The notes below the pieces were generated by a model that made no database searches, had not been told where the DNA came from, and was given only the letters and a program-made list of their open reading frames with translations. Below, piece by piece: positions 45,301 to 60,300 of a stretch of 64,000 nucleotides of DNA (its first letter is position 1; each line of letters begins with the position of its first letter). The position numbers and the translations under genes were made by a program. Source of the stretch: Oreocharis arfaki (taxonomy: Eukaryota > Chordata > Aves > Passeriformes > Paramythiidae); assembly GCA_013398015.1 (NCBI GenBank), contig VZRR01006745.1:1311515-1375514 (forward strand), read 5' to 3'.

Positions 45301-48300
45301 AAAACAAACAAAATTATTATTCAGAGGCATTGTACCTCCTCTTTCTCAGTCTTTGTTCTTTGTTTCTACTGCAGAAATTAGAATAGGAACGTCTATGCAA
45401 CTTACTACCCTTTTTTCAAGTAAATAGAACAACATACTATGAGACACCAGCATTCTAAAAAGGTTGTATGAGGTGTCAGTTAGTATTTCCCTTTTTCTCA
45501 AACTCTAAAGTCAATTTAAAATACAGAAAATTGCATTTAAAAAACCCCCAAACAACCACTTATGACTGAACGTGTGCATTGGTGGCAGCATCAAAAATTA
45601 GTTACAAAACACTGTGTAAGCAAACAATGATGGAGATGATGATTGAAGTTCTGACATTGACTCTGGAATTCCACAGTGTTTGGAGGATACAGGGATTGAG
45701 GTGGAAGCAAGATGACACAGGATAACGAATTAAATAAAGAAAACATTTTGGCATATACCTCGAAGTTGTAACAGAAAAATGCTCCAATGTACATATCTAC
45801 ATGCTCTTTAGGCACTGCCTGGGGTTTTACATCTCAATCCAAAAATTGATAATAAAGCATTTGGAATCTCATGGGCTAGTAACATAAATCAAATTTCAAA
45901 ATATGCCTTCTGTAAAGGCCTCTTGCTACAGTAAAAAACTACTGTAACATCTGTAGAAGAGAAGACCTGGAAATTTACGTAGTAAGTGTGAAAGCCTCTA
46001 AAAACATGAATAAAAGAAAGTCCCACCACAAAAGCCTATCATACCTGAACAGGATGGATGAGACCTTGGTTTAATGTCAGTGCAATGACATTTAGAGCAA
46101 AGTGGCGTACACTGGACTGGTTATGAAAGAAAGCCTCAAGGACCTGTTTGAGATATAGCTGCATGATGGAACTACTCATCCCTGAGGAAATATCACCCAT
46201 TTCTTTCAGGTCTTCCTGTTTTGCTACTTTTTTCCCTGTAAAAAGGACAAAAGCAATAGCACACTCACCATAATATAATCACTTATTTTGCCATGACTTG
46301 ATATATGCTGATCTTTAAATAAATATACATTTCAGCTGTCGTAGAATGGGTTTATGATCTCATGCAACAGAGAACAGTCTAATGTATAAATACATATCAA
46401 AAAACTAGAGACAAAATATTAATTCTAGTCTTAAGTCCTTAATAAAGGATTTTTAAAAAAGTTGCATTAATTTTTTTTTTTATCGGCAAATTAAACTTAG
46501 AGGGTTTTCTGATAAAAATTATTATTACCATCATTACAACAGTTATGAATTCTGGATTGCTTCCAGTATTTATACATCTTGGAAGTAAATAATACATCTA
46601 TGCATATACCTCTTTTAAAATCATTCTAAGATACTTTGGGTACAATATAACTGATCTGGTTACAATTTTAAGTGACTTGGTGCAGATACATAATAACTGT
46701 ATGCAACAATATCAGGTTTCACAAGGCTCATGAGCACAGAAGAACTCAGCACTTACAGTCTCTGTCTGCCTGCTGCATGCGTGTATCCTCCTCCTGCAAG
46801 TAGGTCTGCAGGTTTTTTAACACCTGGATTTTTAAGTTTACTGAACAGTTCTTATCTGAAAGAATGCTGTTGTACAGAGTCTTCACTTCCTGTTCAAACA
46901 TTAAACTTGGGTGCTGTATAAATGCAAATCCTAAGGGTGGAGAAAAGAGGAAATGATTCTCATTATTATAATCTAGAAAGTGTATTTCTGCTTTTTAAGT
47001 CCTTCAGAGGAAAGGTAGGACATGTATCTCCTCCCAGCAGCATAGCTTTTTCTAGTCCAAACAGTATCACACTTCCATAGGGACACCTTCCATTGCTTTC
47101 AAGGAGTTCTGATAGCCATGACAGCTCTATTAACCACGACTCTGATGGATAAAATGGAGTGTTGACCCAGGGCAGCTGCACAGAAAGTTATACAGGTCTG
47201 GAACCAGGTCTAGTGTAGTGGCCTGCATCTCAATGACTAAGAGCTATCATAAGAACAAGAAAGGAACATCACCAAAAAATAGGTGTTATTTTTCTAATGC
47301 ATTTAGAGACAAACATTTTGCTGCAACTGTAAAATGTGACTCATATGGATGCAGAGAAAATGCGGAAAAATTGATAAATATCGTGAGTATTTAACACCAT
47401 AACAGAAAAAATAATCACCAGGGAACACATTGCTGTCATTATTCATATACCTATTGTAGTCTTCTCTTGAAGACTGTCTGAAGTGTTACCAAGACTATGT
47501 GTGTTGGAAGACACACACTGCAGAACTGTTTTTAGCTGTAGTCTTACCCTTGCCAAGGAGCCTGCTGTCCTTAAGTCTGTATTTAATAAAAATTTTTCTA
47601 AATAACTGGTAGTATATACCATTTTAGACAATGTACGTAGATTTAGAAGTGCTGCTGACAAACTCTTACAGAGTATCTTAAAAAAACAGTAATGGGAATA
47701 TAACATTTTAATTTAATTTACATCTAATTACTTCATTTTTTTGAAGACTGTTTAGGAAAAGCAGACATGAAATGCATTTTCTGTGATCACAAAAAATTCA
47801 GACTTTAAATGGGCATATAGAAAATATAGGAACATAAAAGAAAAATGGGGGAAAAATGAAAGCAAATAAAATTACGCAAAAGCTGTAACAGAGGGAAGAT
47901 TGAGTCAAGTTTTTAAAACAGGCTCCATACACATGAAAAGACAGTGTAGGTAAAGTCTAAGTCCAAGGCAAGCCCTCAGTGTGCTTCAGATCTCATTTCA
48001 GTCTCAAAGCAAGAAGCAGAGAAGCAGGTGAGATGAAGGGAAAAAGAGAAGAAAAAGTAATTATGGTGGTCTTTGGAGTATGTAGTATGATTGTGCAGTC
48101 TATACAAATGTATACTGATGTTTGTAACTTGACCATCTCTGTGCAGAGTCCAACCCATTTCTTATGGTTAATTTTGAAAATGAAAAGCACATGGATGTAT
48201 GTGTAACAACTCCTAAAACTTTTTTCTTCATTCACTTTAAGAAGTTGAAACCACCAGTTTCTCAGGGAAATTCTTACTTTTCCATCCCCAGTTAACTGGG

Positions 48301-51300
48301 GAACAAATCTTACTTGGAATAAGAGGCTGTCATAGGAGATGAAAGGCACCTGCTGTATGTTTTTTTAAGGACTGAATTCACATCTGAGAGATGCTGTCAC
48401 ACCATTTCTCTTCACACCTTTGTTGTCACTCTGTTAAGAATCTTTAGAGTAAGCACTGAACTTGGTTGAGCAAAATGTTGACTGTTAGGTACTTGAAAGT
48501 TTATCTAAATTTACTAACAAAATTTTATAACCTCAACTTGTTCTCCAAGTACACATGTGGAAGAGAAGCATAACCACAGTTATTAACCTTAGGATTAGGC
48601 TTAATCCCTCAACAGCAGTGGCACATCCCCAGGCAAAGGCTAAAACTGTTGAGTGTCCCTGCTAAAGTGACAGGCTGATAGGAAAGATCACTCTTCACAT
48701 GACCTTTTTCACCAGATATAAATGTTGAGTTAGCTTGCTAACTCAACTCCTTTTCACTGTACTGCTGCTCACAAACATTGAATGAGTTTGGCAACTTTGC
48801 TCAGTGACCAGCCTGAGGTGGAAATTTGCACTGTCTACCACATCTCTATACATCCAACTGCTATCTTCAGAATTAGTACTTGTATGAAATCAATATATCA
48901 CTGAAAACAGTGAGGTTCAATTAAAACAAAGACTGATATGCTTACAGGCAGAAAAAATCTGAAGAAAGACTACTGACAAAACGGATCACAGTTCAGTCTG
49001 TAATTTAGAAACATTTCTGGCAAATGTGACGTACTCTATATCCATGAGCAGAGTGATCATGTCTATAGTTAGGAATACAGACCCTACCCCACATGCAATA
49101 TTCTGTAGAGTGCAATTAAACTGGACTGGACTAGAGTTAAGTGTTGTGTACATTGACACAATGCCTAGAAAAACTCCAAGTAGTCCAGAGAACCATAGCA
49201 TTGCTCCTGCAACAGAGGCAACTCCAATGACATTAATCCTGCTCAGCTGTCTGAAATAGTTTCTCATAGAATATGAAATGAGGATTCAGTCTTGATCCTT
49301 ATCCTCAGAGCCCTCCCTAGCCTGAATTAGAGTAGGATATCTGAAAAGCCACCTAAATAGAGCAATATAAAGAGGCAAATTCTTGTCTGCAGTTAAATCA
49401 TACAATGGAGGCTCTCATGCCTCAGAGACAATTTATTTTAGACCAAGCAGAAACCATGAACTGAACTCTTCCAGAAACCAAGACCAATCTGCCCAAACAA
49501 GATTTTCTCCGATGTACAATTTCTGTCCCTAAATCAGTGGAAGTTCATTTTCTACTGCAAGTCACTGAAATGCCATACTAATCCCGCAAAGGCCATCCAG
49601 CTCCTATAAACTGTGGAGTTCCCTTGACTCCTGTAGAATGTCTGCTCCTACCCCTAAAATGTTCAAAGTTTTTCCATTATCTTTTTACCTTGTAGACTGA
49701 AAAATAAGGTTTGGAGTTACAATATACTTGCATGTGGAGAAAAAAACCCCGCCTTCATTACCTTGGAAATTTGTTGCCCTCTACAACTTGGTCACACATC
49801 AAAAAGCATTCACAGTCAAAACCACCCAGTCTTCTGCAGAATTATGCAATTAACAACACTTTGAGAGCTTTTCTATGACAGTTCTCAAACAAAATATGCA
49901 CTAGGTTTTAAGTGAACTCTCTTGTGACTACAAAATACATGAATTCCTACTGATACACCTTGATTTTTACTAGAGCAGAATAAAAAAAACTATTAATATT
50001 TCTTACCAAGACCAATAATGGCTTTTGTCTGCACTTCTTCATCTGAATGCTTTGTAAAATACATCAGCAGTTCAAGTACTTTATCCTTTATGTTAACCTG
50101 AGCAAATTAAAACAAAAATAGCTATTTGAAGATGAAACAGATGTTTTTAATCTCTTATGAAAGGCATATATACCAAAAAGAAAAAGAGAAACACAACTTC
50201 ACTGCATAGTCCTTGCAAAATCATGTATTAAAAACCAGAAAGCTGTACCATATGCATTATGGAAAAATATATAGCTTTGGGGGACTAGGAATAATGTGCT
50301 TTCAAATTAAAGTGGAGCATTCATTATACATAAGACATGGAGAATAAATGAAAGTTATTTTACCTTACTGTTGCCCTTAAAATCTTCCTGATCAAAATCA
50401 AAATGCCGACACAGTGCTCCAACAGTGAAAAGTGATCTAAGGAGTGCTGGTTTATTGGCAGTAAGTATTGTACTGTTGGGGTCTTCTTGGTGTTGATTTT
50501 TTAATTTAGAAAGTGCACCTGCAGTAAAATAAAAGTTTTTATCACAGTGTTTAATTGTGGTATATCCCTAAGATAAGACTTGTAGTCAAAACTGAAAAGT
50601 GACAATTACTTGTTCTGATTTTACTTACCATAGTATCTATTAAAACAGGCCCACACAAATTTATAGTTCTGGGTGACCTTGTTCACAACAGCCCCAAGAC
50701 AGCTCACACAGTGCTGAACAACCTAGGAGCAAGAAAGAACAAATAAATAATTTATTTAGAAGTTTAAATTGAGCTTTCTGTGAAGTTATGCAGGAAAAAC
50801 CTATGCTGAACTAAAATTAACAATCTAACTGATATCATGTGATGTCCATCCCCAGACTGCTCTGAAAACCTGCTCAAACTCATTACAATACAGCAAAACC
50901 ACGTGCAAACCCCAGTAAACCAAGAACACTGATTTTTCATGACTCAAAAGTTATCTTCATAATGAAAACAATACTGTCTTTAAACCAAAGTCATGTGAAA
51001 TGGAATCAGTAAAATAGTAGCAATTAAACACTTACTGTCATGCCATATTTGATGATGAGTTTCATGAGGTCTTCCTCAATAGTGGCAAGAAAGGTCTCAC
51101 TTGGATGCTCCATTAGCGGCACTACAAGCTCTAAGATTTTTGCAACATTGCAGATCACCATGAAATCATTCTGGGTCTGAAACAACAGCATTTATAGTGT
51201 TTAACATTTCTGGCCATGGATAAGCTAAGTACTATTAATATTCACTGGTAGTTAAAAATTCCAACTTATTTAAGATATTAGATAAACATCTAAAAGAATA

Positions 51301-54300
51301 TTTATATATTTTACATCTGCTATTAAATGATGTATTATTATGAAATTGAATTCTGTTTACTACAGGCATTCTGTGGAAAAAAATTCTGGATGACCAGAAT
51401 ACACCTCTTATCAAGGCTGTGTCTCACCTGAAAACCTTTGCATCTGGTAACTTTCTGGAGTCCTACAAGAAATCTAGGAACTCTTCCTGAGATATGCACA
51501 CTAGAGACACACAACACCTGAACACAGGTATCAGCAACAACATGAAGATATGCTATGACTTAGTGCACCTTAAACAAAAGGTAATAATGTGCAGAAGTGT
51601 AGAAATTACAATTAAAATTACTAGTGGTTTGCATTATCATGACTGTATGTATATGTGTATGTTGAGTGTGGAACCTACGGAAAATATTTATCTATTAAAG
51701 AGACATCCCGCTAGATATGGACTTTTGACAAATCCAGCTTGCTAATCAGGATACTGTAAAGCTTGAATACTAGTACCAAGCCATTTGACATGTTCAACCT
51801 GTCAGGGGTAATTCTATGATTCATCTCAACCATGTGTAAATACAAACCATATTCAACCCACTAAATGAGCTGCAGCAAGTAAATATTTAGATAACTCTTT
51901 CCTATACTGTTTGTTCATGAGCAGCTCTAAGAGTCTGTTGTAAATGTGCCTAGAGAGCATGGAAAATGCCTGGAAATTGCCAGGCTGTGCCTACAATCTA
52001 AGTTGGTAACAATTACCCCTTAAGCCTGCCCTTGGCAGCTTACCTATTGAAACGGACTGCTGCCACCCACCCATGCTCATCCTCCTTGAGCAATGAGTGC
52101 ATTATCCTGCCCTGCTACTTCTAACAGATCAGGGTGCCAAGGCAAAATGGCAGAAACCTCTGTAAGGATTCAGAGACCTGAGCTGGGGAGGTTTTCAATG
52201 TTAGAGCTCTCTACAATGTCTTATAGGGGAATACAAGAGCACTACAACTAGAGAAGTGAGAGATGAAGTCTAGGAGAGGATGAAGTAAGACATTTTTCTT
52301 CTTACGTATTTGCTATATATTAGACCTATCTTATGGAACCTTATCCTTAGTCTTATGATTCATATGTTAAACATTAACTACTTTTAAGACTGTGACTGTA
52401 AATTAAAACATTTTTAAGAAATTATTTCCTAATAGGAGAAAAACTGGAAAACAGTTTCAGTTTCATTTGGCTGTAAAATATGGAGGTAGAAGGTGAGGAA
52501 GAACATCTTAGAAGCTACCGGGATCTTCAAAAGGTTCTAGAAACTTCCGAAGCTATGATGCCCATGAAAAAACCCTACAATTTAAAATTTTCTTTTCCTA
52601 CCTTAAATTTCATCAAGTATATAAGACAGATGTTTATTTTCATGCTCAATTATCTAGAGAAAAAAAAAGACTACTTTTCTCTACTTACACTACATTTAGT
52701 GGTCAGGTATGGCTGCATGGTCATGGCATGTTTGACCATTAGCTGGGGCCTTATTTTGCTGAATAAGAACAAAGTGGTTATGCAAGCAACCAAGCGACCA
52801 GAATTCACACCTTTATTGTCAGAATCTGCAAAAGATTAGAAAATACGAAAAAGATATTAAGACCAAGTACTGTTTAAGCAGTGAAAAACACGTGGCCCAA
52901 ACACTGTTTGAATATATCCTTCTTTGAATCTCTTTCAAGATCAAAAAAGAATATTCTCATTAGAAATGGGAACATAATGTGTTAACATTTTATGTGGCCA
53001 CAAAAGACTTGAAAAAAGAAGAGACGATGCATCAAAGACATCACTAGTTTTTAAACTCCTTACTGCAAATGTTAGACTAGCCCAGGCAATGATTCCTATT
53101 ATAAATGCAGTACATACTAATGCAAACAAAATTTGCCATGTTTGTTTTGGTTTTACAGATCTGAAAGTTTGAACAAGTTGTTTTAAAAGTAGTTCTACTA
53201 TTGTGGCTAGCTAGTTAAGATTAGGGAAGTTTAATTACACAGTGCTCAAAATTTCAAAACTTAAGAGCAATGATTTATTACAATCAGTTTTGTAACAGGA
53301 ATTCTGGAACAGTAACTTCTTACAATGAAGTGATTTGAACAACTGTTACAGTATCGTAAAAAACTCCAAGGATTTTAGCTGAGTTTTAAATACTATTACC
53401 TGATAAAGATTCTTCATATTTAAGAATGTGCTCAACCAAATTGTCAACAAGTTGAGTACAGGCTTTCTTCACAGGTTTATATGAGGCATCCTCTTCTGAC
53501 TTCAACAGCTGTAGCAGATGAAACAGAAAATGGTTTAGTGTAAAGCTGCATTCATTTGTGTAGGATACATGCTGGTTACTACAGATGCACAAGGATTTTA
53601 GACTACAAAAGTATTTAATTCTCCATAAAACTTACATGGTGAAGAAAAAATTATGGCAAGTAAAAATGCAACATCGTCCTAGGGTGACTGTATGATACTG
53701 TATTCCCTATCGTCTGCCCTATGCCAGACATGAATCCTTTGCCTTCCTGGGTCTTTAAGATGGGTCCAAGAGAAAGGAAAGAAAAAGAGCCGAGGGCCTT
53801 TGTACTTCAAGGACACCTACACTCCCCTGCAGTTTTTGCTGCTACAGAGCAGAGGAAAGCATCTTCCGTTTTTTTTTCCCCCCCTCAATGCTCGGCTCTC
53901 TGCTGCAGGGAAGAGAGTGGTATTCTCTTATTTTTAGCTTCTTGTTCATTAGCTAAAGCATGGAGCGCTGGGGCTTTGGCTTCTTCTTCTTCTGTTCTGG
54001 ACTGTTCAGCAACACCAGAACATACCGGGACCCTACACTGCAGCCTGGAGGGGCCCACACCAAACCCCAGCTCTGGAGAGGGGAGAGCCACACCACAAAG
54101 GACTTTAAATTTTACCAGGTTCTCTCTATAGCGAGAGGTTTTATTATTTGACATAATTCTTCTTCCCATGCCTGCATGCACTCTGCTTGTTAAATAAACA
54201 GTTTTTTCACTTTCCTCTGTGGAAAATTTTTTCTGAACATGGAGTGAGAGGGGTGGCTGTAACCTGACTTCTTTGGAGGAGACGTTTCCCTTAATTTGTT

Positions 54301-57300
54301 TCAAACGGGGACAAACATAAGTCAAGAAAAAGTAACTGCAATAAAAATCCATAAAAGTTCTCCTGATTTTTGCATTGGGATGAAAGCTGCTTTATGCTTA
54401 CTGAAATAATGCAGAAACTAATAGGAGTTAGGAGATTTTTTAAATGCTTAGAGAAATAAAGAGCAAATTCAAAACAAGTGGTTTTGATGCTATGCTGAAA
54501 TACCAAATGAGGATCTAACTCAGCTGTATATCAACATTTTATTCAAACTTTTTACATATGACTTTGGATACTAAAATTGTGTCCATGAAGATTCTTCTGG
54601 TATCTAAGAAGGATCAAGACTGTATTACAGCCTTTTCTTCAGTGAAGAGGCTCTTAATGAAGAGGCTCTGATTTACTCAAATCGAAGGATTTTTTTGCTT
54701 GAAAATTAACCAGTGCATGCAAGATGTAGAGAATGGTAACACAAGAGATATAAACAAAGCAAGCTTCTTAGAAATATCAGTAGTAGATATAAGTTGAATA
54801 TAATGCAGAAGTAACTTACACCCTGAGGATTCACTGACTCCATAAATTGTGTAGAAAATACAGTGAATATGAAAACACACTTCTCTACTGTTTAAAAAAA
54901 AATCTACATTACTAGATACCTTATTTCAGAATTAAGTATCTTAGCTGCGGACTTTGTGTTATGTCAGTCATTACTGAAGAACCAATGAAATTAAAAACAA
55001 ACACATGAAACTCATCCCAAAACCAAGAAGTGAAGTATTTTTAAGAGATCATTTGCAAAGACAGAAACTAATGTCAAAGAAAACTGCACCGAGAAAGAAA
55101 AAAAGGTCAAATGTTTAAAGGGCAGGAATTGAATTTGTCTATTTTGGACTGCCCTTGGAACCACCCCCCCTCCCCTTCCATGTGTTTTAGAAGCAAAAGG
55201 AACACTAACATTCTAATAATGATTGTACTATACACTCAAAATTCTTTACTTACATTTTGAAGAAGCTGTTCAAACCAATCATACCCTGTATCTCTACAAG
55301 CTGCAACCTATAAGTATTTTTGAGAATAAACTGGTTAATAAAAAAGGCATCTGAGGAAAAATTACTTCAATACAGATGTCATCTCAAAAGAACAGTAAAC
55401 ATGCATACATTTTCACATGCATTAGGAACAATGGGGACCAGAAACTGTCTTCTACATTTGAAAAATACTTCCTACCATTTGAGTGACTCTGGAATTTGTA
55501 TTTCGTACAAATACAAATTTCAAACACAAAGCCTACATGTTTTACTGCAGATTTCTGTCTCTAGTGCAAGACCAACTTCTGTTTTGTAGAAAATTTTGCA
55601 CAAATTTAAGTACAAACTTAAGTAGAAACTTGACACTTTGAAAATGGACATGCATGTGTATCATAGAACCACAGGATCTCTCGAGTTGGAAAGGATCCAC
55701 AAGGATCATCAAGTCCAACTCCTGGCCCTGCACAGGACACTCCAAGAGTCACACCATGTGCCTGGGAGCACTGTCTAAACTCTTCTTAAACTCTGCCAGG
55801 CTTGATGCTGACCACTTCCCTGGGGAGCCTGTTTCAGTACCCAACCACCCTCTGAGTGAAGAACCTTTTCCTGATATCCAACATAAAACTTCCCTGACAG
55901 CTTCAGGCCATTCCCTTGTGTCTGGTATTGTATCTCAGTAACAGCACACAGGTGCTTCAAATTAGAACTCGCAGGAGAACTGAGAATTAAACTGAAGTCA
56001 AATTGACTGACTTCTCAGACAGCAAAAAGGCAAACGAGACTGTAATTTTTAAAAATACTCTAAAGCAGAATGAAGTTTAAACCTATAATTGTAAGTAATT
56101 AAATGAGTTTTTTAATTTGAGATTTACATCTTTGTGTAATTGACATTAAAACATCTTTTCAGCATAGTGGTTTTATGCAACATATTTTCACTACAAGTTA
56201 AAGCATTTTTATCTGGAACAGATTTTGTTATTTTGGTGATATGCTATTTAATTTGCTGCTCCTAAAAATTAAGATACAATTATGCAGACACCAGGTTACT
56301 CCGAGTAAAAACATGACCCTGTATTTATTAAAACAGCTTATTAACTTTGCCGAATAAAGGTTATCAATTGTTTGAGGAAAATTTTCTTTTAAGAGACAAG
56401 TTCTTATTTAGGCTTAACTACATGCTGCTACTAGCAATTCCTGCAGAATGTTCCATACAATAGAAATTGGTTGTATTTTAACTGTACAAGTATTTGATAG
56501 AACCTGAATATACTGTGGTCACGGTTATTCTTGCAAGCAGATTAGTGAGCATTTAAAATTTCCTAGAGCCTGCTCAATCACATGAATATTTTTGGCATAC
56601 ATTTAATGCCAGGAAATATGAAAGGGAAATCATCTGACAAATTATCGTGTTCAAAAAAATACAGATAATATTTCAAAGATACTAAAAACAAAATTGAATT
56701 TTGCACACAAATCAAATTTGTTTAACATACCACATCAGTGATATTTAGTATTTTCCTTGTCATTGCTTCTTTGTCATGGTGTGGAGTTGGAGTAAACCAG
56801 AGCTTCTGGAATGTCTCATTTACTAATTTCTGAAGGAAAATAAAATATTAGCATAAATAAATAAACTTACATTGTCACATAAGTATTAGTTCTAATACAT
56901 CCATACAATAGATTTGCTGGTGATCTGTGCCATTTCATAAGGAATTATGCAACTTAAGTGAGACTGTAGTAGGAAATGTTACCTGAGACAGACCCAGATC
57001 TACTATTACAGGACTTACCCTGTTCTCAAGTCAAACTTCAGCAAAATGAAACAATGGGAACCGATGCTACAGAAAATAAAGTTATCACCTTCCTGCATTA
57101 ATTGGTATTCCTCAGGAAAACACAGCTGAGAAGCTGACAGCTGAACAAACAATTCCTACAGCAGAACTGCAGCAGCAGTGGTAGGTACCTTTAGTTTACA
57201 AAACAAGCTGTGACAAGGTGGGAAAGAGAGAGAAACCAAGTCTCTATACTCAAATACAGGGATTATGTTCCCTTCCAATGTTGTTGAATGGAGGACAATA

Positions 57301-60300
57301 CAGAATAGAATGTAAGTGAACAAAAATTATTCCAGATTACTTCTCATTAATGGAATTGTTAAAATCCCATTGAAGTTAATGCCTCATTTTTTCCTCATAC
57401 TTTTAGAAAGGTAAAAGGAAGGAGAAGAGAGAACAAAGTCATCCTCCCTTTCCAGTAGCACCTTGGCTTTAGCTTGTTGATTAAGAGTCCTCCGAAAGCC
57501 ACTTTACATTAATGTACCTCAGGAGGTAAAAATATCTGCTGCAGGTTTAAAGTTTTCAAATTTTACTGAAAGTGTGATACAAAATTATTACAGCTGTGTC
57601 CCTAATGACTCAAAAATTTTAAAATTATTTTGTCAAATTAAGCAAAGTAATCATTGTCAGGTTTATGATTTAACACATTATCTTGGGTCTGTGCCATTCT
57701 GCAAACACACACTGCACAAAGGGTAGAGTATGACCACATAAGCAACATTTTAGGAGGAATAACTGCTTCATTGAATTAATATGAAATCAGCACAGATTCA
57801 TACTTTATAAGTTTAATAATTATATATGGCATATATTAATGTCAAGTAATTAATTTTTACTTAAAATTTATTAATTTTCAGAAATAAGTTTTATATGCCA
57901 ATTTTACTTGTTAGAAAAGAGAAGCACCAGAGAAAATATTTGCAAGAAGAAAAGAAATCTCTGGAAAATATTTTAAATACTTCAAAATTGTCAGCAAAAA
58001 GTTAGAGAAAACAGATGATAGAAAAGAAAAAGAAATAAGTCAGAGAGCATAACAGAAAGCTAAATATCAGCTCTTAAAAATTCCTAAGTCATAAATATTA
58101 CAAAGGAGCAATGCAATACTTCTTTTGCTTTGTCAAAATAGGCAACAATACATAAAGTAACAATAATTAAAATTCTGAGGGATGAGTTTCTTTCTACCTT
58201 AATGCCTTCTTCATCATTGACTCTCCGAATCATTTTCACACACATTTCTGTAATTTTGGGAAATGTTGGTTGTTCAATGCAGATATCCCTAAGTATTTTT
58301 ATGACTCTTTTTCTGACACTGATACCAGTATCCTGTAAAGAGAAAAGAATTACACTCTTGAAAACAATTCAGAAACATTAATTTGTTTTCTATATGGATT
58401 AATATTTGAAGATCACTCAATCTGACTTGCAGAATTTAATTAGAAAACGCAACTAAAATCTTCTGGAGTGCATTTATAAAAACACTCAGCTTAACTTGTT
58501 CTAAAAGTCCTGGCTGAGCTCCCAGAATGCTGAAACACTTTCTCCATCTATACCCTCCCATTTAAGAGCTCATGATGTTGTAAATGTATAATCCACTTAA
58601 CTCCAGAGCTTACAAGCCAGATGCAGTGATGCTTTAGCTACCTCATTGGAACACACAAGATTTCCTATAGATTTGGATAGTAATGCTTTGGGCCTTTTGA
58701 TAAAGCTTATGGATAAGATATATTCAAGCAGTCCGTTCCATTTTACTAGGCTTCATCTAAAGAGACAGACAAAGAGCTCCACTTCGTATCACCTTATTCA
58801 AAATCTGTCAAATCTGAATGTCAGGTTTGACTGCTTTATGCAGTATTGTATGCACATGATCTACTTATCTCCAAAAGCCTTCATGAACTTGTTTTATCAT
58901 GTAACTATACAAATGTGTAGTACTTGACCAAAATCCTGACATGGATGCTATGAGCTAATGTTATTCTACAGTTAAATTAACACTGAACACCTAGACAAAA
59001 ACCTAAAAAAACTCTAATAAGCCTTTCAAAACACTACAAATAGCACAGAAAAGCTGCCCTCAGTGATCCGTATTTCAGACTTCAAATACGTAGCAAAATT
59101 CCTTATTTCACCTTGTTCTAGTTAAAGCTAGGCTAGAGTTAATTTCTTCTCAGTGGCTGTTACAGCGCTGTGTTTTGGATTCAGAATGAGAATGGTGTTG
59201 ATAACACACTGATATTTTGGTTTCGGCTAAGTCGTGTTTATCCTAAATCAAGGACCTTTTTTTTTCTTCCTTGTCTCATGCTCTGCCAATGAGGAGGTAG
59301 GGAAAAGAAACTGGGAGAGATCATACCAGGACAGGTGACCTGAACTGGCCAAAGGGATATTCCACACCACAGAATGTCATGCCTGGTATATAACCTGGGA
59401 GGAGTTACCAGGAAGCACAGCCAATCTAGGTTTGGGAATGGGGCTCTGCCATCCGTCAGCAGATGGTGAGCAACTGCTTTGTGCATCAATGGTTTGTTTT
59501 CTTTTTGTTACCATTATTTATCATTATTATTGTATTTTACTTTATTTTCAGTTATTAAATATTTTTATCTCAACATATAAATTTTACTGCAATCCTGCCC
59601 ATTCCACAAGGGTGAGGGTAAGAGAGGTGGGGGTTGAGTGAGCAGCTGCATGGTGTGTGCTAAACTTCTGTTTTGGCTTAAACCATGATACAGCTAATTT
59701 GAGCACTAATAATGATATCAAAAGGAATACAACCCTGGTCCTGATGCAGTACAACTTTCTGTAGGAGTTTACCTTTCAATATAATAAAGCCTCCCTAGAA
59801 GAAAGTAGTGCACTTTACAAGATTGTTCGTAAAAGCATGATGGCTCACCATTCAAACAATTCCAATTTATTAAATATGCACAGTTAAAAGCAAATTTTCC
59901 AATGCCACTTATTTTACCATAAATACCACAAGTCACCGTACCAGAATTCTTTCAATCAGCATGTCATAATACTGCTCAGCAAGCTGAGGACGACAGAGCA
60001 CAAATCGTCCGAGCAGCTCCACAGCTGCTTCTCGTACACTTGTGGAGTTATCCATTAGCCGCCCGTGAACTCCTCGTTGCATATCCAGCTAAAAAGAATA
60101 TATGAAACAAAGATTCAGATTAAGAAATAAAGACTTATTTTAAGGATGACACACGCATGGTAGACATATCTTTTTTACCCTGGCTAGAATACTGGGGTCT
60201 ACAGCAACAACCTCAGACAAACACTTCATGGCTTTTGTTCGAACAGCAATTGCATTTTCACCAAGTACACGCAGAATCTAGAAGAGAACAAAGATTCATT

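Noticed and set aside
53885..54352. 155-codon open frame on the - strand
   Set aside because: It lies almost wholly inside the solo LTR at 53675-54313 and resembles no protein.
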